Source of the DNA: Hondaea fermentalgiana
Taxonomy: Eukaryota > Sar > Bigyra > Thraustochytrida > Thraustochytriidae
Reading direction: 5' to 3'
DNA: 61,824 bases
NCBI GenBank assembly: GCA_014084085.1
Contig: NPFB01000070.1
Coordinates: 179,756 to 241,579 of the forward strand
Positions within the stretch are counted from its first letter, which is position 1. Each line of letters starts with the position of its first letter. This document shows positions 50,302-60,113 of this stretch, in pieces. Under the pieces are notes generated by a model that saw nothing but the letters and a program-made list of their open reading frames with translations, was not told the DNA's origin and did no database searches. Both the position numbers and the translations under genes were made by a program.

Positions 50302-50401
50302 NNNNNNNNNNNNNNNNNNNNNNNNNNNNNNNNNNNNNNNNNNNNNNNNNNNNNNNNNNNNNNNNNNNNNNNNNNNNNNNNNNNNNNNNNNNNNNNNNNN
50401 N
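50302..50401. other. Assembly gap (100 N)
   Basis: Exactly 100 N within very GC-rich DNA about 375 bases upstream of the tetraspanin-helicase ATG. The true gap size is unknown and promoter or 5' UTR sequence may be missing. Confidence 0.98.
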
Positions 50402-50775
50402 TCGGCTCGCGGCGGCGGGCGGCGCGAGTCCAGTTCGGGCGGCGAGACTCGGATGGAGACGGAGATGGAGAGAGAAGAATAGAATAGATATAAAATACAG
50501 AGCGGCGCTGTGCACGCGCCGACAGCAGAGAGAGAAAGAGGGAAGGCGAGAGAGAGGAGGAGAAGGGCCAGCAAACCTGAACGCGGCGGCGCCGGCGAGG
50601 GAGTCGCTCGCGTCTTGCACACGCGCGCGCGCACGGAGCGAGCGAGCGAGCGGGAGGGAGGGAGGGAGCGCGGCGACAGGCGTGGCGAGGTTGCGCGCGA
50701 CGCGCGAACGAACGAGCGAGCGAGCGAGCGCGCGGGCGTACCGTAGGCGAGCGCGCAGGTAAAGAAGCAGGCAGG

Positions 50776-53349
50776 ATGGGGGAGGTGATCAAGTGCTCGA
50801 AGAACACCTTCCTGTGCAGCAGCCTGCTGTGGCTGCTCATCTCGCTGGGAGGCCTCGGGTTCTTCTTGTGGGCGTGGCAGGCAGGCACCGGCGTGTACCG
50901 CGTGCCCAACGATAATGTGTACATCGGCCTGGTGGGCCTCTTTGGCCTGTGGACGATCGTCTCGCTGTCGGGCGTCATCTCGCGCCTGATCCACGGCGAG
51001 GGCCTCCTCATGTTCTTCATCATCATGGCCTTTCTCATGACGCTCGCCACCATCCTGGGCGGCTGCTTCATGCTGCTGTACATGAACGACGTCAGCACCT
51101 TCGAGGGTCTCGACTCCTCGGCGTCCTCGGCCGCCGACAGCGTCGAGGCCGACTTCTTCGTCTGGGCGGCCAGCAACCCAGAGGACTGGGTCGCGGCGCA
51201 GGACACCCTGAGCTGCTGCGGCTACGACTTTGAGTCTCTGTACAACGAGAATGTCACGCTCACCACGGGCGACACGTGCAACGCGACCCTGCTCGCGGGT
51301 CTCGAGGCCGCCTGCCCGACGTACTCGGCCGAGTGCGAGGCCAACGCGACGGCGGCCTTCGGCCTCGAGGACGACTACTTTTGCACGGGCGCCATCACCG
51401 CCTTTTTCCAGGAGCAGACGCCCTACATTGGCGTGGGCATCGGCGTCATGGTCCTGCTCCAGCTCGTGTCCTGGGTCTCGGGCATGCGTCTGTACTGGGT
51501 CCCGTACGAGCTCGGCGGCTTCTACGACGGCACGGACGACGAGGGCCTGCCCACCAAGGCCGGCGACGCGGGCGGCCTGCCCACGGCGAACCCCGTGGCC
51601 TCTCCCTTCGGCGACGACGACGACGACGGCCCGGGCATGGGCGGTCCTCTCGGCGGCGCCCCGGGCATGGGCTCCAGCTTCGGCGGCCCGCGGCCCCCGG
51701 CCATGAGCAACTTCGGCCACAAGGTCCGCGACGTCGGCAACCGCATGTCCGCGCGCGTGCCGGCCATGTTCGGCGGCGGCGGCGGCGGCGGCGGCTTCGG
51801 CGGCGGCCGCGGATATGGACCCCGAAAGAACGAGCTCGGCTTTCACGGCAACATGCAGGAGGACCCCCGCCTGGAACAGGAAATCTTCGGCGAGAAAAAG
51901 TCCACCGGCATCAACTTTGACAAGTACGATGATATCCCCGTGGAGACCAGTGGTATGGACATTCCCGAGGGCATCGAGAGCTTTGAAGAGGCCCAGATCC
52001 ACGACCGCCTCAAGAAGAACGTCGAGCGCGCAGGCTTCGCGAAACCCACGCCCGTGCAGCGCTTCTCGCTCCCCATCGGTACCGCCGGCCGAGACATGAT
52101 GGCCTGTGCCCAGACCGGCTCTGGTAAGACCGGCGGTTTCCTCTTCCCCGTCATCACCCTCATGCTCACCAAGGGCCCCGTCGCGATGGAGGACTACGGA
52201 CAGCCCTCGCGCAAGTCCTTCCCCAACGCCCTCGTGCTGGCGCCTACCCGCGAGCTCGCCTCGCAGATCTTTGATGAGGCCCTCAAATTCTGCTACTGCA
52301 CCGGTCTCGCCGTTGTCTGCGTCTATGGCGGCGCTGACGTGCGCCAGCAGCTTCGCGAGCTCGAGCGCGGCTGCGACCTGCTCGTCGCCACGCCCGGTCG
52401 CCTTCTGGATCTCATGGAGCGCGGACGCATCGCGCTTGCATGCGTGCGTTTCCTCATTCTCGATGAGGCTGATCGCATGCTCGACATGGGTTTCGAACCG
52501 CAGATTCGTCGCATCGTGGAGATGGAGGACATGCCGCGGGATCGCCAAACCTTCATGTTCAGTGCCACTTTCCCCAAGGAAATCCAGCGCCTGGCCTCCG
52601 ACTTTCTCGACAACTACGTCTTCCTCACGGTCGGCCGCGTTGGTAGCGCTGCCGCCGATATTACGCAGCGCGTCGAGTACGTCGACCAGGCCGACAAGAC
52701 GCCCTTCCTCATCCGTTTCCTTAACACCGTCGAGTCTGGCCTCGTTCTCATCTTTGTTGAGACAAAGCGCTCTGCGGACTCTCTCGAGTACACGCTCAGC
52801 CGCGAGGGCTTCCCCACGACCTCGATTCACGGTGACCGCTCCCAGGCCGAGCGCGAGGACGCACTCCAGTCATTCCGCACGGGCCGGACGCCCATTATGG
52901 TGGCCACCGACGTCGCCGCCCGCGGTCTCGATATCAACAACGTCATGTACGTGATCAACTACGACATGCCTGGTAACATCGACGACTATGTGCACCGCAT
53001 TGGCCGCACCGGTCGTGCCGGTAACAAGGGTACGGCCATCAGCATGATGAACGAGCGCAACTCCAACCTTGCGCGCGAACTGTACGATTTGCTCTCGGAG
53101 AACGGTCAGGACGTCCCCGACTTTCTCTCTCAACTCGGCGCTTACCGCGGCGGCGGCCGTCGCGGCGGCGGTGGCCGTGGTGGCAACCGCTTCGGAGGCC
53201 GCGATTACCGTCTCGGCGACAAGGGCGGCAGCGGCGGCGGCGTCTCGTCGCGCACCCACACTGGTGGCCGCCAGGCTGGCTTTGGTGGATACGGCGCGCC
53301 CCCGCGCGGCGGCGGCGGCGGTGGCGGCGGCGATTCCAGCGCCTGGTAG
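50776..53349 (+). CDS. Tetraspanin-like membrane module fused to DDX3/Ded1-type DEAD-box RNA helicase
   Basis: One frame of 857 residues from the ATG at 50776. Part 1 (about 1-245) looks like a tetraspanin. Hydrophobic helices lie at about 14-35, 47-68, 75-99 and 217-240. A large loop between helices 3 and 4 holds the CCG signature at 147-149, further Cys, and several N-x-S/T sites. Part 2 (about 250-345) is a Gly/Pro/Asp-rich linker. Part 3 (about 345-857) is a complete DDX3/Ded1 helicase: [14 protein letters not shown] motif near 420, Walker A AQTGSGKT at 445, PTRELA, DEAD at 563-566, SAT at 596, HRIGRTGR at 740, and a Gly-rich RGG-type tail. DDX3/Ded1 unwinds mRNA 5' UTRs during translation initiation. 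No stop or obvious splice signal separates the parts. Alternatives are an internal start for a soluble helicase, unseen splicing, or collapse at the GGC run near 51772. Confidence 0.85.
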   Translation: MGEVIKCSKNTFLCSSLLWLLISLGGLGFFLWAWQAGTGVYRVPNDNVYIGLVGLFGLWTIVSLSGVISRLIHGEGLLMFFIIMAFLMTLATILGGCFMLLYMNDVSTFEGLDSSASSAADSVEADFFVWAASNPEDWVAAQDTLSCCGYDFESLYNENVTLTTGDTCNATLLAGLEAACPTYSAECEANATAAFGLEDDYFCTGAITAFFQEQTPYIGVGIGVMVLLQLVSWVSGMRLYWVPYELGGFYDGTDDEGLPTKAGDAGGLPTANPVASPFGDDDDDGPGMGGPLGGAPGMGSSFGGPRPPAMSNFGHKVRDVGNRMSARVPAMFGGGGGGGGFGGGRGYGPRKNELGFHGNMQEDPRLEQEIFGEKKSTGINFDKYDDIPVETSGMDIPEGIESFEEAQIHDRLKKNVERAGFAKPTPVQRFSLPIGTAGRDMMACAQTGSGKTGGFLFPVITLMLTKGPVAMEDYGQPSRKSFPNALVLAPTRELASQIFDEALKFCYCTGLAVVCVYGGADVRQQLRELERGCDLLVATPGRLLDLMERGRIALACVRFLILDEADRMLDMGFEPQIRRIVEMEDMPRDRQTFMFSATFPKEIQRLASDFLDNYVFLTVGRVGSAAADITQRVEYVDQADKTPFLIRFLNTVESGLVLIFVETKRSADSLEYTLSREGFPTTSIHGDRSQAEREDALQSFRTGRTPIMVATDVAARGLDINNVMYVINYDMPGNIDDYVHRIGRTGRAGNKGTAISMMNERNSNLARELYDLLSENGQDVPDFLSQLGAYRGGGRRGGGGRGGNRFGGRDYRLGDKGGSGGGVSSRTHTGGRQAGFGGYGAPPRGGGGGGGGDSSAW

Positions 53350-54744
53350 ACGACTTTCACGGCATCGGAGTCATGCTCGCTGTCTCGACAGACAGGCCTG
53401 ATTCGAAAACCCAAAAAGAACAAGAACAAGATGAAGACAAGAGACGTCAAGAAGAAATCATAATCAATGGGGAGTCCAGAATCCCGAAACTGGTTTCGGC
53501 AAACCCTCGCACCCGTGCTCTATGCACAAGCACCATCAGCATCACCAACTCAATTTTGTCCTAGATGTGCGGGCGCGCAAGGAAGGGAAAGGGGTATTTT
53601 CTTCCATGCATGCGGCAAACTCACGATGACACACACGCGCATTCCTTTTCCTTTCTGTAGCTGCTCACTTTCGTTGTAGTCTGCGACTGTCAAACTTTCA
53701 AAAAATATCGCGAAGCAACAAGCTTTTTTATACCTTGATCTGCATTCACGTGTACACACGTGTTTCCCTGCTGTTTCTTTCTCTCCCTGGGTGGCTGGGG
53801 TGGTTGGTACAAGTGGTCACGTAATTCGTTGGCAAAGAAAGAATCTACTACCAGTGGTAAACTTGCTTATCCTTATACTGTCTGTTCCTTCAGTATTCAT
53901 TCGTTCCTTCGTTCCTCTCTCTCTCTCTCTCTTTCGTACCGATTTCTCTCCGCTTCCTCCCCTGAGCTCTCTAGGCCGACTTCGCCCTAGACCGCGACCA
54001 AATCGCAACGGATACTTTTACAAAAGTAAGTTTTGCATGTACTCATGCATGTGTACGTACACAGGCTACATATATACTACACGTCTCAGCAAATGCGAGG
54101 GTAACTCGAGACAGGCCGTCGCTCACCCGGTCGGTCAGTTGCTTGATCGGACAAGCAGCGTCCGATGATGGAGAGCACTCGTGAGAGCTGCTGGCCTCTT
54201 GTCTCTTTCAATTCAATCACAGAATCCCTCATTCTTCTTTCCCATGATTACTTGACGCACTCGCTTCCCCTTCTTCTCACGCTCGTTTCGCTTTGCTTCG
54301 TTTCGCATCAACGAATGCGAAAAGGAAAAAGAAAAAAATTATGCGTACTAGATCCGTTCATGTGCCAAACGGCCCTCTTTGTAACCGTATGCAAAGAAAT
54401 AGCAAAGGACGGATCTCGCTCATCGCAGCCTGGTCGCACACGGCTTAGGGCCCGACACCTTGCACAAAGTGAATTATACAAATTGCAAGTAATTTCTCAA
54501 GTCAAAATGGCGGCCATCAACCTTCAAAACAAGCACCAAACGGATAACTGCATTGTCGCGAGAAGCCGCTTGGCGTAGCGTCAACAAAAGTCATTCGCGG
54601 TAGCAGAACCGTCTCGCATTCGGCGGCACCACCTCTCCTCATTTTTGGAGCGCAGACGGACATACGCTCGCCGTAGCATCAAGAAATAAGCGAGCGACAC
54701 AACACACTCGCGACTCTGCGCGCACTTGCTCTCGTAGCAGGACA
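53350..54744. other. Intergenic region, no gene recognised
   Basis: About 1.4 kb between two plus-strand genes, lower in GC than the helicase gene. It has CT-rich tracts near 53915-53935 and A/T-rich patches. It should contain the helicase 3' UTR and the promoter of the secreted-protein gene. Confidence 0.45.
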
Positions 54745-56199
54745 ATGGCGCAACGCTTGCTGCTTACTCTTGGAAGTGTGCTGGCACTCGCGACCTCTAC
54801 TCGCGCTCAGTTTGTTCCCAGAACACGAGGCGATGGCGAAATTCTCGTGCACAGCGATGCTGTACAGACAGTCAGCTACACTTGGGATTACGTCCACGAC
54901 GACGTAGATCCGTATGTCGACTTTCATGTCGTCCTCGAAGCCACGATCGACAGGAGCAGCGATGAACTTACCGGCATCGCTCTAGGCGTTGTTTCCTCCG
55001 AAGTCAGTGCGGACTACGGTTCCGTCACGGATGCAGACTTGATGAAAGCTACGCGGAACGCTCACATCATCTTTGAGAATTCTGGAAGCGGCATCGTTGG
55101 CTCCGTCTTCGCGATGGTACCCGAGACCTGCTCCACAGACTCGGAGTGTAACGCCGTTAACTGGGGCAGCACGCAGAACTCAATCCGGGATAATTACAGA
55201 GCATCGATCGATAGCTCCACATGTACCGATAACGGGCGTCTCCAAGTGATGGAAATTACGCACTCGCAGGCGAACGGCATTGTAAATGCCGACATTGGGC
55301 TGCGCATGTATGCGGACGCCTTCCAGACGTGCGGCAATAACGACGAGAGGTTTGAAATCTCAATGGAACCGGGCAACTCGATCAAGCTCGTTTATGCACT
55401 TTGGCTCGAAGCCGAACGCACGGCCCCGGTGGCTTTCAGGCGTCCGCACACGCATGTCTGGGCACGCGGAGACCCGATTGAGATCTCGCTTACGCAGTAT
55501 CCGCCCACTCCAAGCCCGACAAATGCTCCCACGGCCAGGCCGACGACACCTCAACCTACGAATGCGCCCACGCCGCCCACGCGCAGCCCGACGCCCGCCC
55601 CAACTAAATTACTTCGCTGCCCGAACAGCCGGTTGTGGATTGAGTGCGATCGCGTCAACGACATGTTCCGTCATCTCCAAAACAGGCCCATGCTGCGCAA
55701 GGCCAAAATTAAGCACGTTTGCAATAACCGTCGCTTCCGCAGCAAGTGCACGTTCTGCGGAGAACATGCAGACAGCTTCTCTGCGTGTCGTCCCAAGAAG
55801 GCGAATAATGGTAGACGCTACGCAAAAGCAGATGTATGCGCCGGCGAGGTCGCCCCCTTTGAGGGACTTGGCTGCGAAAAGTTCCAGTGCCCTTCACCCA
55901 TGCTCATGGACGCTTGCCGCGCAGTCAATGATCTCGACATTCCGGGAACGCCTCGCAACAAACGTCCGGTTTGCATCAACGCATTTGACTACGATGGTTT
56001 CACTGTACGCAAGGGCCAATGCCACTGGTGCGCTGGGCGCTGCAAGCCGGTCGGCCAGTACACCTACAGCATTGCGAAAGCAATCATCTGCGAGAATGAC
56101 GACTTTTTTGCCAACAACTATGGATGCGAGTATGCAAGTGGTTCTGGAGCCGCGGGCATTACAAGTCCTCATTACACTCCAGGCACTATCGGCAATTAA
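54745..56199 (+). CDS. Secreted Cys-rich protein with Pro/Thr-rich linker
   Basis: A 484-residue protein from the ATG at 54745. A signal peptide is clear (MAQRLLLTLGSVLALATSTRA, cleavage near residue 21). Residues 22-250 form a probable beta-rich extracellular domain, DOMON-like in feel (YVDFHVVLEATID) but not assignable. A linker at about 252-290 repeats PTPSPTNAPTARPTTPQPT-type units, typical of secreted stramenopile proteins. The C-terminal 190 residues hold about 20 Cys in CxxC-like patterns (KCTFCGEHADSFSAC; QCHWCAGRCKP) and are expected to be disulfide-bonded. No membrane helix follows, so it is probably secreted or wall-associated. Function unknown. It is convergent with the SAP-domain gene. 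Confidence 0.8.
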   Translation: MAQRLLLTLGSVLALATSTRAQFVPRTRGDGEILVHSDAVQTVSYTWDYVHDDVDPYVDFHVVLEATIDRSSDELTGIALGVVSSEVSADYGSVTDADLMKATRNAHIIFENSGSGIVGSVFAMVPETCSTDSECNAVNWGSTQNSIRDNYRASIDSSTCTDNGRLQVMEITHSQANGIVNADIGLRMYADAFQTCGNNDERFEISMEPGNSIKLVYALWLEAERTAPVAFRRPHTHVWARGDPIEISLTQYPPTPSPTNAPTARPTTPQPTNAPTPPTRSPTPAPTKLLRCPNSRLWIECDRVNDMFRHLQNRPMLRKAKIKHVCNNRRFRSKCTFCGEHADSFSACRPKKANNGRRYAKADVCAGEVAPFEGLGCEKFQCPSPMLMDACRAVNDLDIPGTPRNKRPVCINAFDYDGFTVRKGQCHWCAGRCKPVGQYTYSIAKAIICENDDFFANNYGCEYASGSGAAGITSPHYTPGTIGN

Positions 56200-56876
56200 A
56201 GAGCGATCGGATCAGAATCTTGACGGTTCTCTCGCACAAGAAGCAGAAAAGGCCTCCTCAAGAGACTTGAGCTCGCTCGTAACACCGAGCGTCACATCTG
56301 ACGACAACTTTACATGAAAAATCAAAAATTCACAAAGCTGACATCCATCACACGGAAAGCTTTTTCCTTTGTTCAAAAAGAAAAAAAATGTGATTTGCCA
56401 AAGTTTTGCGCTTTCCAGGCCCGGCTTAATTATTTCCACTTGTGAACGAAGCTTGATGAGCTGGAAATGGAATGGAATGGAATGGAATGGAATGGAATGG
56501 AATGGAATGGAATAAAATGAAAGTGTAGAGTTTGGACCATGTTGTGCTTTGTCTGTTCCTTCTGAGCTGCTCACGAACTGCCGTGAGATAGCAAACGTGC
56601 AGCCGCCCTTTGAAAGAAAAGCTAAGAAACGAACGGTTGAAAAGAGATCTTCAACTGATAAAAGATAGGTCCATACCGTCTCTTTACTGCCGCCGGACGT
56701 ACCTATGCTTGCTAGGGCTCGTATTGAGCTGTTCATTGGCATCTAACGTCGACGCTGCACTTTGAAAAAAGAAATGAAACTTGGACGTAGGCCTACTGCT
56801 AACGTTGCAAGAAAAGGATTCAGTTGTCCCTCTTGAAAGATGAAGTAGAAGGAAAAAATGATTCAATCAATTCTAG
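56200..56876. other. Convergent intergenic region
   Basis: About 680 bases holding both 3' ends, a GGAAT pentanucleotide repeat at 56467-56512 and TAGGCCTA at 56788-56795. No gene recognised. Confidence 0.55.
56467..56512. repeat. GGAAT pentanucleotide repeat
   Basis: About nine perfect GGAAT units in tandem in the convergent intergenic region. Confidence 0.93.
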
Positions 56877-59800
56877 TCACTGAGTTTCGCAATTGTGGTC
56901 ACCCTCGACGGAAATCCCGCGCTGCTCGACCGACATAAACGTTATGTGTCCATTTGGACACAGACACATTCTCGGTTCGCCGTGAGGATCAAGCTTAGAG
57001 TCCCAGAACAACGTAGAAAAGGCCGCAACGCGCGGTTTGAACTGGAAACTTCTCGTGAGCCACGAAAAGAAAAGGTTGCTCTCGCTAAGATCAAATACCT
57101 CGGCAGAGTTGTTGCAGACAAAGCAACGCTCCCCTGTGCCCCCTGGGTAGTCAAAAAGGTGCCTGTGACCATGAAGAACAAAAACAAGCTTCACCTTGTT
57201 AACCAAGAGAACACAATGTTCGCGTGTCGACCCCTCCATCCACTCGGACGGGCAGTGCAGTACCTCAAAGAAATCGGCAAATGTACTTGAGACATCCTCG
57301 AGGCTTCCCGTGACGCGCTGAAACCCTGGCATCTCGACGAGCCGCACCTGTGGTCGAAGCGTCAATGTCACCTCTTCCGAGTCACCGACACTTTCGTTGC
57401 CATCGCCCTGTTGAGCGTCGTGGTCGGCGGCAGCTTCAGCATGCGTGGGCGAAGCCGAGGTCCCTACCTTGGCGTGCGTCGAGGAGGAAGAGCTCGCCGA
57501 TGACGGTCCTCGCTCGAGATGCTGGGGCGCACTGGCCCCACCCGTGGCAGGGTTGGAAGAAGAAGAGGTGGTAGAGGAGGACGAGGTCGCCGAAGTAGAG
57601 CTTGTTGCAGCGGAAGGAGCAGCAGTAGCAGCAGCAGAAGCAGAAGGAGGGGCAGCGGTAGCGGTAGCCTTCTCCTGCACAGAGGCTGGGCCTGCTGCAT
57701 CACTTGCATTGGGGTCATTGCTGTTTCCAGCGCGAGGAGCCCTTTGCGGAGAAATGTTTGGCTTGCTCGGGCTGTTTTGCCTCGAGATGCTTGCGACCGG
57801 CGCATAGATGGAAATTGGCATGCGGAAGCGAAAACTTCGCGCTGGCGTCCCAACACGAGGATCTGCACGCTGAATTGCGCGAGCGTGAGACGACGCTACG
57901 GGCATGCGGCCGCTCCCATCTCCAGCTCTCGGAGAAAGCTTGGTCAGAGGTTCGCGGGTCCGTCTCGGGGAGGGCTGAGCGCTCATGGTCCCCATGGCGG
58001 CGCCTTGGCCCGCAGAGCCAGCGGTAGCGCTCGGGTCGTCCGCGCCTCCCCTCTTGATCTCACGGAGCGAAGGGTCTCCCCGACCCGCGTTGTTGGGCGA
58101 GGCAAACATACGAGACGATGTGGGATCCACGGGGCGATATGGGGCCGAGCGAGAAAAGTTTCGAGAGGATGACGACGATGACGTCGAAGCAGCCGATGGG
58201 GAGTGAGCTGGCGCCATGCCGCCGCTAAGTCCCGCGCCCTCGCGCGACCGCGGCGACGTCAGCATTTCCGGACGGGTGCTCCGCGCGGGAACCCTACCTA
58301 GCGAGGCACTGTGGGATGCTGTTGCTGCGGGGTTAATGGCCATGCCTTCATCAGAGCCGATCGGGGCGTCCATGTCTAGCGTGGGTATGCGGTGCATGTA
58401 AGAGGATGAGCCAGGAGGGCCTCCGTGCGATCCTCCATTTGAAGAGGACATCGAGGCGAGCATGGGATGCTGATCAGGAGGCATGGCTGTTTCGCGCATG
58501 CGAGGCACACCATGGGCCTGGAGCGGAAGTTGAAATTCAAAGTCGAGAAGACGACGAATGAGCTCCAACTTGCGGCCAGACTTGCGGAGCTGGCGCAGCC
58601 GCAATTGGTTCTTGAGCTCCACCACGCTCAAGTACTCAAGCGCTTGCATTGCCGCCGATGGCGTGAGACCCTCCATGGAAAGAAGGACATCTTTCTCGTT
58701 GACGGAAACGTTGCCACCCCCTTGAGCGTTTTCATTGTTCATGTCGTGGTACGAGCTCGAGGGAATACCTGCTCGTGAGTGGTCTCTGGCCGTCGCTTCC
58801 ACTCCACCGTGCGCGCTGCTCGGCGACATTGACGAAGCCTGCGTCGTTGACCGGGAACCGTGCAAGCCGAGGCGTGCGTGCGTGGGTGACATGGCTTCTC
58901 CCGGGGCACCATTGCCAAAGCCATGGACATAGTCTGCATCGCCACGACGAGGACGCGAGGCGTGGAACGACGACGTGTGAAACTCGCCCGGAGCAAGATA
59001 TCCAGCGCCCGCGTCATAGAGAGAGGCATCCTTGTCCTCGACGTCGAGAGGGTGCGGGGGATAGTTTGCGTCGGCACGGAGATGAGCACTACCAGCGCTG
59101 GCGTTGTGCTGCTCCCCTGGACTCTGAGAACGGGGTTTGCGGTACTGGGCGTACTTGCCAACGTCTGCGAGATAATCGCGGCTGTGCGCATCGCCGCTTG
59201 CAAGATTATGCGCGCGATCCTGAGCCGCCATGTCGCGCACGAATCGTTGATACGCGCTGTTTGAGTGTGGGTCACCTGGGTCGCGATTGTCGAGTTGCGA
59301 CGTTCCCGGGGAGGTTGCCAGGCGATGGCGGTCTCGATCTCGGTTTTGGGCGTTGTCCAGGTCGTGGGGATACAGGTAGTCTTGCGCGTGATCTTGAGGA
59401 TGGTGGTGTCGATAGTGGGTGGAGCCAAGGTTGCGCATGTGGTGGTGCTGATGGTGTTGCTGTTGCAGATGATGCTCATCAATTTCTGAGGGGCTGTGTC
59501 GGTGTCGGTAATGCGTGTGCGGTGCGCTGCCGCCAGGGGAGGCGCCTGCAATCCCGGCGTTGCCTGCCGCATCGGGACTGAGAGCGTCGAGCGGCGCCGA
59601 AGACGAGGACGAGCGGTACTGCGAGGAGGAAATGGGCGTTGGCGGTATGGGGCCAAGGGTAAGATACGAGGTGCCGTTGGCCCCATCACGAAGGCCATGG
59701 AGGCCTCTGCGTGAGAGGGTCGATCCGGACATGTCATCGTGGTAAAAATCGGCTTCAGGCGGTCCGTGGGACGCGAAGTGATCGGCTTCGGTGCGGCGCT

Positions 59801-60113
59801 TCTTTGCTGTCTGTTCGATGATTTCGCGAGGAACGCTGGGGAAATACTGTTCATCGAGGGGAGGAATCTGATTGAGATCGAACTCGGGCGACAGATCCAC
59901 GCGGTTCTTGCTGTTCAAGAGCGACTTTAGTTCCTTTTCGACCTTGATAGGAGCATTCCCGATGGAGGCGACGTAGAAGCGGAATCTAGATACAGCCTCG
60001 GCGAGAGAGGTGTCGCTCATGCCCTTTTCCCACGCGCAGCCGGCGCGCTTCCTGCGTTCGTTGTCCCAGAACTGATCGCCCTGCGAGAGATTGGGAGGTT
60101 TTTTCAATTCCAT
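56877..60113 (-). CDS. SAP-domain protein, large and disordered, with Cys-rich C-terminal domain
   Basis: A 1,078-residue single-exon protein. The ATG at 60113 (MELKKPPNLSQ) is the first in frame. The first 110 residues look folded (SLAEAVSRFRFYVASIGNAP). A long disordered region rich in Ser, His, Ala and Gly follows, with His-rich runs. A SAP motif lies at about residues 485-525 (ALEYLSVVELKNQLRLRQLR ... KLELIRRLLDFEF), a helix-turn-helix that binds scaffold-type DNA in nuclear proteins. After further Ser/Ala-rich sequence, the last 160 residues form a conserved-looking domain (LRPQVRLVEMPGFQRVTGSL; ERCFVCNN; MCLCPNGH) with CxxC and CxC pairs that might bind zinc. I do not recognise that C-terminal domain. 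Probably a nuclear DNA- or chromatin-associated factor. Confidence 0.78.
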   Translation of the reverse strand: MELKKPPNLSQGDQFWDNERRKRAGCAWEKGMSDTSLAEAVSRFRFYVASIGNAPIKVEKELKSLLNSKNRVDLSPEFDLNQIPPLDEQYFPSVPREIIEQTAKKRRTEADHFASHGPPEADFYHDDMSGSTLSRRGLHGLRDGANGTSYLTLGPIPPTPISSSQYRSSSSSAPLDALSPDAAGNAGIAGASPGGSAPHTHYRHRHSPSEIDEHHLQQQHHQHHHMRNLGSTHYRHHHPQDHAQDYLYPHDLDNAQNRDRDRHRLATSPGTSQLDNRDPGDPHSNSAYQRFVRDMAAQDRAHNLASGDAHSRDYLADVGKYAQYRKPRSQSPGEQHNASAGSAHLRADANYPPHPLDVEDKDASLYDAGAGYLAPGEFHTSSFHASRPRRGDADYVHGFGNGAPGEAMSPTHARLGLHGSRSTTQASSMSPSSAHGGVEATARDHSRAGIPSSSYHDMNNENAQGGGNVSVNEKDVLLSMEGLTPSAAMQALEYLSVVELKNQLRLRQLRKSGRKLELIRRLLDFEFQLPLQAHGVPRMRETAMPPDQHPMLASMSSSNGGSHGGPPGSSSYMHRIPTLDMDAPIGSDEGMAINPAATASHSASLGRVPARSTRPEMLTSPRSREGAGLSGGMAPAHSPSAASTSSSSSSRNFSRSAPYRPVDPTSSRMFASPNNAGRGDPSLREIKRGGADDPSATAGSAGQGAAMGTMSAQPSPRRTREPLTKLSPRAGDGSGRMPVASSHARAIQRADPRVGTPARSFRFRMPISIYAPVASISRQNSPSKPNISPQRAPRAGNSNDPNASDAAGPASVQEKATATAAPPSASAAATAAPSAATSSTSATSSSSTTSSSSNPATGGASAPQHLERGPSSASSSSSTHAKVGTSASPTHAEAAADHDAQQGDGNESVGDSEEVTLTLRPQVRLVEMPGFQRVTGSLEDVSSTFADFFEVLHCPSEWMEGSTREHCVLLVNKVKLVFVLHGHRHLFDYPGGTGERCFVCNNSAEVFDLSESNLFFSWLTRSFQFKPRVAAFSTLFWDSKLDPHGEPRMCLCPNGHITFMSVEQRGISVEGDHNCETQ

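Larger units (their letters stand above)
47419..50775. other. Divergent intergenic region, no gene recognised
   Basis: About 3.4 kb between the giant coiled-coil gene and the tetraspanin-helicase gene. It holds the GTCT repeat, a CAG/AGC-rich tract at 47941-48000, TAGGCCTA at 48239-48246, TTCA/TCAG tandem units at about 48295-48360, a GCAGCA tract near 49530-49560 and the second N gap. Long frames on the minus strand are antisense or low-complexity. No domain recognised. Confidence 0.5.

Noticed and set aside
49374..52830. Very long minus-strand open frames (over 1,000 codons) opposite the tetraspanin-helicase gene and across the N gap
   Set aside because: They are antisense to a gene with unmistakable helicase motifs, run through N bases and are low-complexity. 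High GC3 on the plus strand removes stops from the minus strand.
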